Assembly (NCBI GenBank): GCA_022799175.1
Contig: JAAWNY010000003.1
Coordinates: forward strand, 1-64,000
DNA: 64,000 bases
Reading direction: 5' to 3'
Source: Lachnospiraceae bacterium
GTDB taxonomy: Bacteria; Bacillota; Clostridia; Lachnospirales; Lachnospiraceae
Shown: piece by piece, positions 37,334 through 46,693 of the stretch
Position numbering within the stretch: position 1 is the first letter of the stretch
How the letters are laid out: every line of letters starts with the position of its first letter
Notes under the pieces: generated by a model
Told to the model about the DNA's origin: nothing
The model's input: only the letters and a program-made list of their open reading frames with translations
Database searches by the model: none
Made by a program: the position numbers and the translations under genes

Positions 37334-38269
37334 ATGGAAGAGAAGAAAAGAGGATTTTTCAGCCGTCTGGTGGATGGACTAGCCAAGACCAGAGATAATA
37401 TTGTGTCCGGAATGGACTCCATCTTCAGTGGATTTTCAGCGATTGATGAGGATTTTTATGAAGAGCTGGAAGAGACTCTGATCATGGGGGATCTGGGAAT
37501 GAAGACCACCATGTCGATTATGGAGGATCTACGCAGACGGGTAAAGGAACAACACATTAAGGAGCCAGGAGAATGCCGTCAGTTGTTGATCGACTCCATC
37601 AAAGATCAGATGAATCTGGGAGAAAATGCCTACGAATTTGAGAACCGTACCTCGGTGGTGCTGGTAATTGGGGTCAATGGAGTGGGAAAGACCACTTCTG
37701 TGGGGAAGTTGGCGGGCCAGTTGAAAGATGACGGTAAGCGAGTGATTTTGGCAGCAGCAGATACCTTCCGGGCGGCGGCAATTGAGCAGCTGACGGAGTG
37801 GGCCAATCGGGCCGGGGTGGAGATTATCGCCCAACAGGAAGGATCGGATCCGGCGGCAGTGATTTATGACGCGGTGGCGGCGGCGAAGTCCCGAAAGGCG
37901 GATGTGCTGATCTGTGATACGGCGGGACGGCTTCATAATAAGAAGAATTTGATGGAGGAGTTAAGAAAAATTAACCGGATCATTGATAAGGAATATCCGG
38001 GCGCTTACCGGGAAACATTGGTGGTGTTAGATGGAACCACAGGACAAAATGCGCTTTCCCAAGCCAGACAATTTATGGAGGTGGCAGACATTACCGGAAT
38101 TATTTTAACAAAGCTGGATGGGACAGCGAAAGGCGGGATTGCGGTGGCGATTCAGTCGGAGTTAGGGATTCCAGTGAAATATGTGGGGGTTGGAGAAACG
38201 ATTGACGATCTGCAAAAGTTTAATTCGGGAGATTTTGTGAATGCATTGTTTCAAGTGAGAGAAAGTTGA
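37334..38269 (+). CDS. ftsY: Signal recognition particle receptor FtsY
   Basis: The protein has 311 residues, a compact Gram-positive form without the long acidic domain of enterobacteria. It has an NG-domain with the P-loop [40 protein letters not shown], the [10 protein letters not shown] specificity motif and a C-terminal [15 protein letters not shown]. It docks SRP-ribosome complexes at the membrane. AAAAGGAG precedes the start. The usual downstream ylxM-ffh pair is missing; ilvA follows instead. Confidence 0.95.
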   Translation: MEEKKRGFFSRLVDGLAKTRDNIVSGMDSIFSGFSAIDEDFYEELEETLIMGDLGMKTTMSIMEDLRRRVKEQHIKEPGECRQLLIDSIKDQMNLGENAYEFENRTSVVLVIGVNGVGKTTSVGKLAGQLKDDGKRVILAAADTFRAAAIEQLTEWANRAGVEIIAQQEGSDPAAVIYDAVAAAKSRKADVLICDTAGRLHNKKNLMEELRKINRIIDKEYPGAYRETLVVLDGTTGQNALSQARQFMEVADITGIILTKLDGTAKGGIAVAIQSELGIPVKYVGVGETIDDLQKFNSGDFVNALFQVRES

Positions 38270-38293
38270 TTTTATCAAAGGTTTTGCCATGAA

Positions 38294-38299
38294 TATAAT
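38294..38299 (+). promoter_or_regulatory. Possible -10 box for the threonine dehydratase gene
   Basis: TATAAT at 38294-38299 lies 22 bases before ATG 38321. The best -35 with a 17-base spacer is TTTATC, only three matches to consensus, so this promoter is tentative. Confidence 0.35.
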
Positions 38300-38320
38300 T
38301 TTAGAAAAGAGGAAACAAGG

Positions 38321-39541
38321 ATGGAAGAACTGACATTAGAGAAATTTGAGGAAGCTTCAGAGGAGGTACAAAAGGTTACTCAGGAGACCAAGCTGGTATA
38401 TAGTGAGTACTTTTCGGCCCAGACAGGAAACAAGATTTATTTTAAGCCGGAGAACATGCAATATACCGGAGCTTATAAGGTTCGGGGAGCTTTTTATAAG
38501 ATCAGCACTTTAAGTTTAGAGGAAAAAGAGCGGGGGCTGATCACTGCGTCGGCAGGGAATCATGCACAGGGGGTGGCTTATGCTGCGAAGTTAGCCGGGA
38601 TCCGGGCAGTGATTGTAATGCCTACGACTACACCGCTTATTAAAGTGAACCGTACGAAAAACTATGGAGCAGAGGTGGTTCTTTATGGAAATGATTTTGA
38701 TGAAGCCTGTTCCCATGCCTACCATTTAGCGGAGGAGCAAGGCTATACCTTTGTCCATCCTTTTGACGACCTTGACGTGGCGGCAGGCCAGGGCAGTATT
38801 GCCATGGAAATTATCAAAGAGTTGCCCACAGTAGATTATATTTTGGTGCCAGTGGGAGGAGGGGGCTTGTGTACCGGAGTGTCCACCTTGGCAAAACTGT
38901 TGAATCCCAAGATTAAAGTGATTGCAATAGAGCCATCGGGAGCCAATTGTTTGCAGGCATCTTTGAAGGCAGGAAAAGTAATGACGCTTCCCACGGTAAG
39001 TACAATCGCAGACGGTACAGCGGTACACCGTCCGGGGGAGAAGCTATTTCCCTATTTGCAGGAAAATGTGGATGATGTGATAACAATTGAGGATTCGGAG
39101 TTGATTGTGGCATTTTTGGATATGGTAGAAAACCATAAAATGATTGTGGAGAATTCGGGACTGCTGACGGTGGCAGCATTGAAACATATGGATGTGAAGA
39201 AGAAAAAAATCGTATCAATCTTGAGTGGCGGGAATATGGACGTGATTACTATGTCCTCCGTAGTGCAGCATGGGCTGATTCAACGGGATCGGATCTTTAC
39301 GGTGTCAGTTCTGCTGCCGGATAAGCCAGGAGAATTGGCGAAAGTTTCCTCTTTGCTGGCAGAGGAAAAGGGAAATGTTATCAAATTGGAGCATAACCAG
39401 TTTATTAGTATCAACCGGAATGCGGCAGTAGAATTACGAATTACCCTGGAAGCAGAGGGAACGATTCACAAAAATCAGATTGTTCAGCGGTTGAATGATG
39501 AGGGATACCGGCCCAAATTGGTAAAATCAAAGGGAATGTAA
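38321..39541 (+). CDS. ilvA: Threonine dehydratase (threonine ammonia-lyase)
   Basis: The protein has 406 residues. The PLP lysine lies in YTGAYKVRGAFYKI, ASAGNHAQGVAYAA follows, and the phosphate-binding glycine loop is PVGGGGLCTG. The last ~80 residues (FTVSVLLPDKPGELAKVSSLL) form one ACT-like regulatory domain. It converts threonine to 2-oxobutanoate and ammonia. One short ACT domain and ~400 residues fit the single-ACT class found in Firmicutes, which may be biosynthetic (isoleucine) or catabolic; no other ilv gene is nearby to decide. Confidence 0.9.
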   Translation: MEELTLEKFEEASEEVQKVTQETKLVYSEYFSAQTGNKIYFKPENMQYTGAYKVRGAFYKISTLSLEEKERGLITASAGNHAQGVAYAAKLAGIRAVIVMPTTTPLIKVNRTKNYGAEVVLYGNDFDEACSHAYHLAEEQGYTFVHPFDDLDVAAGQGSIAMEIIKELPTVDYILVPVGGGGLCTGVSTLAKLLNPKIKVIAIEPSGANCLQASLKAGKVMTLPTVSTIADGTAVHRPGEKLFPYLQENVDDVITIEDSELIVAFLDMVENHKMIVENSGLLTVAALKHMDVKKKKIVSILSGGNMDVITMSSVVQHGLIQRDRIFTVSVLLPDKPGELAKVSSLLAEEKGNVIKLEHNQFISINRNAAVELRITLEAEGTIHKNQIVQRLNDEGYRPKLVKSKGM

Positions 39542-39572
39542 AAACAAGAAATAAGGATCAGGGGAGGAACTT

Positions 39573-40889
39573 ATGCAAGAGGAATATGAGGAAGAGGAAC
39601 AGGTAAAGGAACAACACAAGCCTGGAGAACCTGGGCATACTGACTGGAGGAAGACGCCACTGGCAGATAATATCCATTATTTTATGAAGTGGACTTTCAT
39701 ATCTGTGATTATCGGTGTAACAGTGGGTGTGGTTGGCGCTGTATTTGGTCATGGGGTGATATTGGCTACAAGGCTGTGGCAACAATTTCATTGGACCGTT
39801 TTCTTTATGCCAGTGGCAGGATTGCTGATTGTGTGGCTCTATCAAATGGGACATGAAGAAAAGAATCGGGGAACGGATCTGATACTAGAGTCCGTATCGG
39901 CGCATCAGGAGATTCCGGTGATTACGGCACCTTTGATTTTTGTATCTTCCATTTTAAGTCATGCAGTCAGTGCGTCGGCAGGACGAGAAGGCGCGGCACT
40001 TCAGCTGGGCGGCGCTTTGGGGAATCTGACTGGAAAGATGATGCGGCTAGATGAAAGGGATCGGAAGATTGCGATTATGTGTGGGATGAGCGCCTGCTTT
40101 TCGGCTCTTTTTGGCACGCCGCTGGCCGCCGGGGTATTTTCCATGGAGGTGGTTAGTATCGGAATTATGTATTATGCGGCTTTGGTGCCTTGTTTATTTG
40201 CCTCCTTTATCGGTGCAGCAGTATCTGGAAGATTGGGACTGGTGGCGGAGCATTATGATATTGGTCTTGTGCCAGTTTTTGATTTTGAGGGAGCAGCATT
40301 GACGGTTCTTTTGGGAATTCTTTGTGCGATTGTAGGGATTTTTTTGTGTCAGGCTATGCACAAAAGCGGATCTTTATATCGGAAATATTTTCCCAGTCCT
40401 TATTGGCGGATATTGGCAGGAAGCGGAATCTTTATTGTTTTGACTATGATTTTCCGAAGTCGATTTTATAATGGGGGTGGTTTGCATCTGATCGAGCGCT
40501 GCTTTGAAGGGGAGACTGTGCCCTATTATGCGTTTGCGATCAAAATTCTGTTTACGGCTGTGGCATTGGGAGCTGGGTTTAAAGGTGGCGAAATTGTGCC
40601 GACACTTTGTGTGGGAGCTACCTTTGGCTATACGATGGCGGCGCTTTTGGGGATGCCTTCTGGACTTTGTACAGCAGTAGGAATGGCCTGTTTGTTCGTC
40701 AGTGTGACGAATTGTCCGGTTTCCACAATATTTATGGCATTTGAATTATTTGGTTTTGAAGGTATGCCTTTTTTTGCACTGGGAATTGCAATCAGCTTTA
40801 CATTGTCAGGATATTATGGACTATATCATAGCCAAAAATTTGTATATTCGAAAATTCGGACAGAGTATATTGATCGGAAGTCAAATTAA
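39573..40889 (+). CDS. CLC-family anion channel/antiporter
   Basis: The protein has 438 residues and about ten hydrophobic segments. It shows the CLC gating-glutamate motif as GREGAALQLGGALG (canonical GREGP), MCGMSACFSALFGTPLAAGVFSMEV, and FKGGEIVPTLCVGATFG. The GSGIP-type motif is replaced by NRGTDLILESV. The lack of Pro after the Glu and the altered first motif are more like the fluoride-exporting CLC-F branch than CLC-ec1, but I cannot settle this by eye. It lies 31 bases after ilvA and 62 bases before the amidohydrolase; its metabolic link to these is not clear. Confidence 0.8.
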   Translation: MQEEYEEEEQVKEQHKPGEPGHTDWRKTPLADNIHYFMKWTFISVIIGVTVGVVGAVFGHGVILATRLWQQFHWTVFFMPVAGLLIVWLYQMGHEEKNRGTDLILESVSAHQEIPVITAPLIFVSSILSHAVSASAGREGAALQLGGALGNLTGKMMRLDERDRKIAIMCGMSACFSALFGTPLAAGVFSMEVVSIGIMYYAALVPCLFASFIGAAVSGRLGLVAEHYDIGLVPVFDFEGAALTVLLGILCAIVGIFLCQAMHKSGSLYRKYFPSPYWRILAGSGIFIVLTMIFRSRFYNGGGLHLIERCFEGETVPYYAFAIKILFTAVALGAGFKGGEIVPTLCVGATFGYTMAALLGMPSGLCTAVGMACLFVSVTNCPVSTIFMAFELFGFEGMPFFALGIAISFTLSGYYGLYHSQKFVYSKIRTEYIDRKSN

Positions 40890-40951
40890 ATATAGTGATT
40901 TACAAAGAAAAAGGGAAGAGAAGGAAGAGGACAATCAGGGAGAACAAGAAT

Positions 40952-42268
40952 ATGAGAACATTGATTGAAAAGGCGGCTATAGTGACGATGGACGAAAATG
41001 AAAATATGTGGCCGGAAGGCTATGTCTTGTTTGACGAGGAAAGTATTCTGGCAGTGGGAGAGGGGAGCTGTAGCCAGGAGGCAGACTTGCGGATTGACGG
41101 AAAAGGCGGTATTTTAATGCCGGGGATGGTGAATGTCCACAGTCATATTTCCATGATGCCTTTTCGCTCGATGGGAGATGATTGCCCGGATCGTTTGCGG
41201 CGCTTTCTGTTCCCTCTTGAGTTGGCCGCCATGACTCCTGAGCTGGTGTATGCGGCGGCTCGCTATGCCGTTTGTGAACTCTTATTGTCCGGAGTGACCT
41301 CAGTGCTGGACATGTATTATTTTGAGGATCGGGTAGCCAGTGCCTGTGAAGAGATGGGGATTCGTGCCTGGGTGGGAGAGACTGTGATTGGTCAGGAAAC
41401 CTGCGACAGCAAAAAGCCTTATGGAGGATTGGCCTTGTGTGAGGAGCTGATTCGCAAATGGAAGGGACACGACCGGATTCATCCGCTGGTGGCGCCCCAT
41501 GCCACCAATACCAGCTCTCCCGAGATGCTGAAGGCTGCCTATGAATTGGCAGAAAAGTATCAGGTGCCTTATACGCTTCATGTCAGCGAAATGGATTATG
41601 AGATGCGTTATTTTGAAGAACAATATGGCAAGACGCCCGTGGCTTTTTTGCAGGAGCTGGGGGTACTGGGAAAAAGCACGATTGCGGTCCACTGTATTCA
41701 CACAACGGACACAGATATTCAGATATTTGCCAGAACGGGGACAAAGGTGGCTCATTGCCCAGGATCTAATACCAAGGCAGGAAAAGGGATCTGTCCGGTA
41801 TTGGACATGAGAGGAGCGGGCGTGAGCGTAGGTGTGGGGACGGATGGTCCATCTTCTGGAAATACGCTGGATTTGTTTACGCAATTGAAAATGATTGCCT
41901 GTTTTCAAAAAACAAAATATCGGGATCGCAGTGCATTTCCGGCAAAAGAGATTGTAGCGTTGGGGACCATGGAGGGAGCTCGGGTGTTAGGAGCGGAGAA
42001 AGAGATTGGCTCTATCGAGGTGGGAAAGCGGGCGGATCTGGTGCTTCTGGAAACACAATCGGCCAATATGTTTCCGGTTTATAATCCGTATTCGGTGATT
42101 GTATATTCTGCCAATGCATCGAATGTAGACAGCGTATGGGTACAAGGGCGACAACTGGTACGAGGACATCAGCTGGTGGAGGCAGATTTGACAGCGGAGA
42201 GACGACGTTTGTGGCTGGAAATGGCAGAATTTCAAAAACAGGCAAAACAATATCAGAATGAGATATGA
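40952..42268 (+). CDS. Metal-dependent amidohydrolase (MtaD/SsnA/AtzA group)
   Basis: About 438 residues, starting at ATG 40952 (MRTLIEKAAIVTMDENE); the track's longer start is inside the previous reading frame. Metal and substrate residues are visible: MPGMVNVHSHISMM (HxH), PHATNTSSPEM, LHVSEMDYE, AVHCIHTTDTD and GVGTDGPSSGNTLDLF. This set fits deaminases of the methylthioadenosine/S-adenosylhomocysteine or guanine type. It is followed by a promoter and a polyamine-type ABC transporter. Methylthioadenosine is the by-product of spermidine synthesis, so a link is possible but inferred. Confidence 0.8.
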   Translation: MRTLIEKAAIVTMDENENMWPEGYVLFDEESILAVGEGSCSQEADLRIDGKGGILMPGMVNVHSHISMMPFRSMGDDCPDRLRRFLFPLELAAMTPELVYAAARYAVCELLLSGVTSVLDMYYFEDRVASACEEMGIRAWVGETVIGQETCDSKKPYGGLALCEELIRKWKGHDRIHPLVAPHATNTSSPEMLKAAYELAEKYQVPYTLHVSEMDYEMRYFEEQYGKTPVAFLQELGVLGKSTIAVHCIHTTDTDIQIFARTGTKVAHCPGSNTKAGKGICPVLDMRGAGVSVGVGTDGPSSGNTLDLFTQLKMIACFQKTKYRDRSAFPAKEIVALGTMEGARVLGAEKEIGSIEVGKRADLVLLETQSANMFPVYNPYSVIVYSANASNVDSVWVQGRQLVRGHQLVEADLTAERRRLWLEMAEFQKQAKQYQNEI

Positions 42269-42277
42269 TAAAACCCG

Positions 42278-42306
42278 TTGACATTTTCTGACAGGAATGA
42301 TATTTT
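42278..42306 (+). promoter_or_regulatory. Promoter for the pot-type operon
   Basis: A perfect TTGACA (42278-42283), 17-base spacer, then TATTTT (42301-42306), 52 bases before the likely translation start. The -10 is weak against a perfect -35, so activation or dependence on the AT-rich flank is possible. Confidence 0.55.
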
Positions 42307-42357
42307 ATTTTTATAAAATTTCATTAAAAATGTATCAAAAGAAAGGTGGGAATCCCC

Positions 42358-43191
42358 TTGCTTGAGAAGAAAACCAATATTTACTGGCTGTTTATTCTGC
42401 CAGGCTGTCTGTTCCTAGCATTCTTTATGCTGATACCATTGTTTTCTTTGCTATTTAAATCCTTTGTGGATGAGGGCGGTGCGTTTTCTCTGGTGAATTA
42501 TCTAACGCTGATGGAGAGCACTTATTTTAAACAAGTATTCTGGCGAAGTATTCGCCTGAGCCTTATCAGTACCGCTGCCTGTGCCATATTAGGCTTTCCC
42601 ACAGCTTATTATATTTCCAAATATTCAAAAAACAAAGGAGTTTTGATGGCGCTGGCGGTATTCCCCATGTTTACCAGTCCGGTTATCCGTTCTTTCAGCT
42701 GGATGGTTCTGTTAGGAAAGAAAGGAATTGTCAATGAGCTGTTGGTAGAACTGGGAATTGTAGCAAAACCAATCAGTCTTTTGTATAATGAATTTTCTAT
42801 GGTAGTTGGTTTTATTCAGCTGTTTTTGCCTCTGATGATTTTATCATTGATTGGGGTGATGGATAATATTTCTGAGGATTTGAATCTGGCGGCGGGAAGT
42901 CTAGGGGCGTCCCGGATGGGGATTTTTCGTCATGTAGTTTTGCCTCTCAGTATTCCCGGTTTAGTGACGGGAAGCGTGTTGGTGTTTACCGGATGTCTGA
43001 CTGCCTATACGACGCCACAGCTTTTGGGAGGGACAGATACCCGCGTATTGGCAACGATGATTTATCAGCAGGCCATGTCTCTGGGAGATTGGACGCAGGC
43101 GTCTGTGGTGGCGGTAATTATGATTGTGGTGACAATTGCAGTATCTACGGTGATTAACAAGGTCAGCCGGAAACTGAATCCGACGATCTAA
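42358..43191 (+). CDS. potB: Polyamine-type ABC transporter permease PotB
   Basis: About 277 residues with six hydrophobic segments and the permease EAA-type loop in LNLAAGSLGASRMGIFRHVVLPLSIPG. It begins TNIYWLFILPGCLFLAFF, typical of PotB/PotH. I chose TTG 42358: AAAGGTGG lies eight bases upstream, so the track's GTG at 42346 is part of the Shine-Dalgarno site. Together with the following genes it makes a four-component importer for spermidine/putrescine or a related small substrate. The order here is B-A-D-C, not the usual A-B-C-D. Confidence 0.85.
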   Translation: MLEKKTNIYWLFILPGCLFLAFFMLIPLFSLLFKSFVDEGGAFSLVNYLTLMESTYFKQVFWRSIRLSLISTAACAILGFPTAYYISKYSKNKGVLMALAVFPMFTSPVIRSFSWMVLLGKKGIVNELLVELGIVAKPISLLYNEFSMVVGFIQLFLPLMILSLIGVMDNISEDLNLAAGSLGASRMGIFRHVVLPLSIPGLVTGSVLVFTGCLTAYTTPQLLGGTDTRVLATMIYQQAMSLGDWTQASVVAVIMIVVTIAVSTVINKVSRKLNPTI

Positions 43192-43205
43192 GGGAGGAAA
43201 AGGAT

Positions 43206-44243
43206 ATGGCGCTTTTGGAGTTGCAGGGCATTACTGCCGGATATGATAAGAATGTGATTTTGAAAGATCTGGACTTTCAGGTGGAGAAAGGGGAATTGGT
43301 ATCGCTGCTGGGATCGAGTGGCTGCGGGAAGACGACGACGCTGCGATTGATTGCGGGATTTTCCACCCCGATGTCGGGGAAGTTTATGTTTGGCGAGAAG
43401 GATTATACGCAGGTGCCTCTTAACAAGCGGAATTTTGGGTTTGTATTCCAAAGCTATGCACTATTCCCCCATATGACGGTATTTGATAATGTGGCTTTTG
43501 GACTTAAGATGCGTAAGTTGCCGGCAGAGCAGATCAAAAAAGAGGTTATGGAGATGTTAGAGACCGTGGATCTGGGAGGTTTTGAGAATCGGTTTCCCAA
43601 GGAAATGTCTGGTGGCCAGAGGCAACGAGTGGCGCTGGCCAGGGCTTTGGTGATCAAGCCAGATCTACTTTTATTGGACGAGCCCTTGAGTAATCTGGAT
43701 GCCAAATTGCGAGTCAAGATGCGGGTGGAGATTCGCCGTCTTCAGCAGAAGTTCGGCTTTACGGCGATCTACGTGACGCATGATCAGGAGGAGTGTTTTG
43801 CGATTTCGGACAAAGTGGCGATTATGAACCATGGGGTGATTGAACAGATGGACAGTCCTTCTGTGATCTACAACCATCCGAAAACAGAATTTATTGCCCG
43901 TTTTGTTGGATTTGAGAATTTTATGGATTTAAAACCAGGCAACAGTGATGGCATTTATGTATTGTCAGATGGGAGTTCGATTCAGGCAGAAGGAGGGAGA
44001 AGCGAGTCTTCTATTCGTGCATGTATTCGACCGGAAGATATCCTGATTGTGCCAGAGGGGACAGAAGCGGTGAACCCTTTAGCGGGTGAAGTTATGGTAA
44101 GCACATTTCTGGGCAAACGCAATCAGTATAATGTGCGCACAGCGATTGGCGAGTTTGAGGTAAGTACGGATCAGGAGAGTGTCTATCGGATTGGCGATTC
44201 CGTGACACTGTCGCTGACTCCGGGTAAGATCATTTTGTTGTAG
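43206..44243 (+). CDS. potA: Polyamine-type ABC transporter ATPase PotA
   Basis: The protein has 345 residues. Walker A is GSSGCGKTTTLRL, the signature is MSGGQRQRVALARAL, Walker B is LLLLDEPLSNLDAKLR and the switch His is in YVTHDQEE. The C-terminal ~100 residues form the TOBE-type regulatory domain (ACIRPEDILIV). It powers the PotB/PotC permease pair. GGAGGAAAAGG precedes ATG 43206. A 142-base gap with no visible terminator follows before potD. Confidence 0.9.
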   Translation: MALLELQGITAGYDKNVILKDLDFQVEKGELVSLLGSSGCGKTTTLRLIAGFSTPMSGKFMFGEKDYTQVPLNKRNFGFVFQSYALFPHMTVFDNVAFGLKMRKLPAEQIKKEVMEMLETVDLGGFENRFPKEMSGGQRQRVALARALVIKPDLLLLDEPLSNLDAKLRVKMRVEIRRLQQKFGFTAIYVTHDQEECFAISDKVAIMNHGVIEQMDSPSVIYNHPKTEFIARFVGFENFMDLKPGNSDGIYVLSDGSSIQAEGGRSESSIRACIRPEDILIVPEGTEAVNPLAGEVMVSTFLGKRNQYNVRTAIGEFEVSTDQESVYRIGDSVTLSLTPGKIILL

Positions 44244-44385
44244 CCAAGTTTGGATGACAGTTCCGGCTGCTTGAATGGTTGTAAGTCCGGGAAAGGAAGT
44301 GTTCCGGCGTATTTGGCAGATGGAATGAGAATTGTCTTTTACGAGGGAACTTTCTTATAGAAAAGAAAAAGGAGAAAAAAAGATT

Positions 44386-45543
44386 ATGAAAAAGAAATGG
44401 TTATGTGTTGGATTGGCGGCTGCCATGGTGTTTTCCCTGACAGCTTGCGGCGGTTCCGACAAAACAGAGACGACTGCTGCCACGACAGCTCCGGCAACAG
44501 AGACGAGTGAAGCAGAGACCAAGGCAGAGGGGGAAACGGATGCTTCCGAGGCGGCAGGCACAGAGATGCCTTCTTTTGAGGGGCAACAACTGAGGATTTC
44601 CACATTTTCCTTTAATGCAGAGTTGGTTCAGAAGAATATTTACGATCCTTTTATGGAAGCTACAGGCTGCGAGCTGATCGTGGATACGGGAAAGAACGCA
44701 GAGCGTGTGACCAAGATCAAGGAATCTCCGGAGAATTATGATATTGTGGTGATTGGAGATGCTTTTATCGCGGATCTGATTGATGCCGGATTGATCGATA
44801 CCATCGATACGGCCAGCTTGACCAATTTAGATGCTATTTATGACAACGCGAAGGCTCCTTTTGGTGAGGGCTATGGTCCAGCCTACAGCTTTAACCGCCT
44901 GGGCATTGTATATGACAAGTCTACCTGTCCAATTGAGATCACTTCTTGGGCGGATTTGTGGAATCCGGAGTTGGCAGATTCCATCGCAATTCCGGATATT
45001 ACTACTACTTCGGGTCCGCTGATGTATTATTCTGTGGCAAAGATGGCCGGACTGACTCCAGGAACGGATGATGAAGCAATCCTAGCAAAATTTGAGGAGT
45101 TAAAGCCCAATATTATGAAGACATATACCAGTGCCAACGACACCATCACCATGTTAAATCAGGGCGAGATTTCGGTTGCTGTATTGTTGGACTATTCCTA
45201 TACGGCGGCTCAGTCTGCTTCTGATGACTATGTATGGGTGGATCCGGCAGAGGGCGTGTACAGCGGTTTTAATGCAGTAAATATCATTAAGGGATGCCAG
45301 AACAAGGAATTGGCGCAGGCATTTGTTGATTTCTATATTTCTCAGGAAGTACAGCTGGCTGAGGCTTTAGATGGAGTGGATGCTCCGGTAAGAACAGATG
45401 TTGAGTTGACTCCGGAACAGGCTGCTAATTTTACTTATGGGAAAGAAATGATCGATAACCTGCTGATCCCTGACTGGTCTGTGATCAATGCCAATAAGGC
45501 AGACTGGATTTCTAAATGGAATGAATTGTTCTCGGTTCAATAG
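44386..45543 (+). CDS. potD: Polyamine-type ABC transporter binding lipoprotein PotD
   Basis: About 385 residues starting at ATG 44386 (MKKKWLCVGLAAAMV), with AAGGAG upstream; the track start at 44332 is too early. A lipoprotein signal peptide ends at the lipobox LTAC. A Thr/Glu/Ala-rich linker (residues ~25-55) follows, then a type-II periplasmic-binding fold (LRISTFSFNAELVQKNIYDPFMEATGC) with ANDTITMLNQGEISVAVLLDYSY. It delivers substrate to PotBC outside the membrane. The linker is long and acidic, a common spacer in Gram-positive binding proteins. Confidence 0.88.
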   Translation: MKKKWLCVGLAAAMVFSLTACGGSDKTETTAATTAPATETSEAETKAEGETDASEAAGTEMPSFEGQQLRISTFSFNAELVQKNIYDPFMEATGCELIVDTGKNAERVTKIKESPENYDIVVIGDAFIADLIDAGLIDTIDTASLTNLDAIYDNAKAPFGEGYGPAYSFNRLGIVYDKSTCPIEITSWADLWNPELADSIAIPDITTTSGPLMYYSVAKMAGLTPGTDDEAILAKFEELKPNIMKTYTSANDTITMLNQGEISVAVLLDYSYTAAQSASDDYVWVDPAEGVYSGFNAVNIIKGCQNKELAQAFVDFYISQEVQLAEALDGVDAPVRTDVELTPEQAANFTYGKEMIDNLLIPDWSVINANKADWISKWNELFSVQ

Positions 45544-45567
45544 GAGTCTCGTATAAAGGAGTTATCC

Positions 45568-46347
45568 ATGAGAAAAAGCAAATCTTTGTTTTTTGTGACA
45601 TTGCTGGTGTATGTGTTTTTGATAGGTCCGCTTTTGGTAATTATGGCGGCTTCCTTTAGCGATACCACATATCTGAAGTTTCCAGGAGAGGGATTTACCC
45701 TGCGTTGGTATCATCAGATCCTACAGGTAAAGAGTTTTGGAAGTGCGGCGAAAAATAGTATTATTATCGCTTTTGCGGGTACTTTTTTGGCGCTGCTTCT
45801 GGGGCTGCCGGCGGCGTATGCTTTGAATCGTTATCGTTTCAGGGGAAAGGAGCTGATCAAGAGTTTGTTTTTATCACCCGTATTGATTCCGGTGATTGTG
45901 TTAGGCTTTGTCATGCTCCGATATGTGGTGAATCGGTTTAAGTTGCCGGCGATGCCCAGCTTGCTGATCGGACATACGATCTTGTCCATTCCTTATGTGA
46001 TGCGGGTTGTGACTTCTAGTTTAGCAAATTTTGATTTTTCCATGGAAGAGGCGGCAAGGATTTTGGGGGCAGGCAATATTTATACTTTTTTTCATATTTT
46101 GCTTCCGAATATCAAGTCAGGAATTGTATCCGCCTGCATTATGGCAGTGATCAACTCCTTTAATAACGTGTCTCTTTCGGCATTTCTGACCCAGGCTGGG
46201 GTATCTATGTTGCCGATTGAGATGATGGCCTATGTAGAGTACCATTTTGATCCGACCATTGCGGCCTTGGCGACATTATTGATGGTCATTACCCTGGGGG
46301 TGATGCTGGTGATCGAGAAAACGTTAGGATTGAAGAGTGTAGTATAA
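45568..46347 (+). CDS. potC: Polyamine-type ABC transporter permease PotC
   Basis: The protein has 259 residues and six hydrophobic segments; the EAA loop is EEAARILGAGNIYTFFHILLPNIKSG. It is the partner permease of PotB. It starts 24 bases after potD with AAAGGAG upstream. It is the last gene of the operon, and a long palindromic element begins 29 bases after its stop, where it may end transcription. Confidence 0.88.
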   Translation: MRKSKSLFFVTLLVYVFLIGPLLVIMAASFSDTTYLKFPGEGFTLRWYHQILQVKSFGSAAKNSIIIAFAGTFLALLLGLPAAYALNRYRFRGKELIKSLFLSPVLIPVIVLGFVMLRYVVNRFKLPAMPSLLIGHTILSIPYVMRVVTSSLANFDFSMEEAARILGAGNIYTFFHILLPNIKSGIVSACIMAVINSFNNVSLSAFLTQAGVSMLPIEMMAYVEYHFDPTIAALATLLMVITLGVMLVIEKTLGLKSVV

Positions 46348-46376
46348 AATAAAGAAAGTGTGTTGGCAGAGGGTAC

Positions 46377-46570
46377 GCCCTGGAGGAAGGAGCCGGAGAG
46401 CGGTCTGTCGGACAGGAATTTTTTCCCGTTTCGGGATTAAGAAAACCTAAAGTTTTTGAATTTTGCTAAAAACAAAACGAAAATACCCAAAAGCTTAAGG
46501 TTTTCTAAATCCCTGCAAAAGTCAAAAGTTCCTGTCCGACAGACCGCCCTCCGGCCCCTTCCTCCAGGGC
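46377..46570. repeat. Palindromic element, copy 2, with 42-bp inverted repeats
   Basis: The left arm (46377-46418) begins gccctggaggaagg and the right arm (46529-46570) ends ccttcctccagggc. The arms are complementary over 42 bp with two mismatches, both of which would be G-U pairs in a minus-strand RNA. The core (46419-46528) matches that of the element at 99-284 in the same orientation. It lies between convergent potC and the sugar kinase gene and could form a very stable hairpin in either transcript. No transposase or clear target-site duplication was seen. The rest of the 46348-46693 gap holds nothing else that I recognise. Confidence 0.75.
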
Positions 46571-46693
46571 TGAATATTTTTAGAATTGCAGACCATTCCC
46601 CGCTGCTTCCCGCTCCTTGTTCCATGGCGTATCTTCTGAGAAAATGAATTAAATAACATTGGCCTTGGGGGAGGAAGCTTTATACTTTATGCT

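Noticed and set aside
41300-41908. 202-codon minus-strand ORF opposite the amidohydrolase
   Set aside because: Lies wholly inside a gene with intact catalytic motifs; no independent evidence.
46377-46570. Palindromic region as an insertion sequence
   Set aside because: No transposase ORF and no target-site duplication; kept only as a repeat element.
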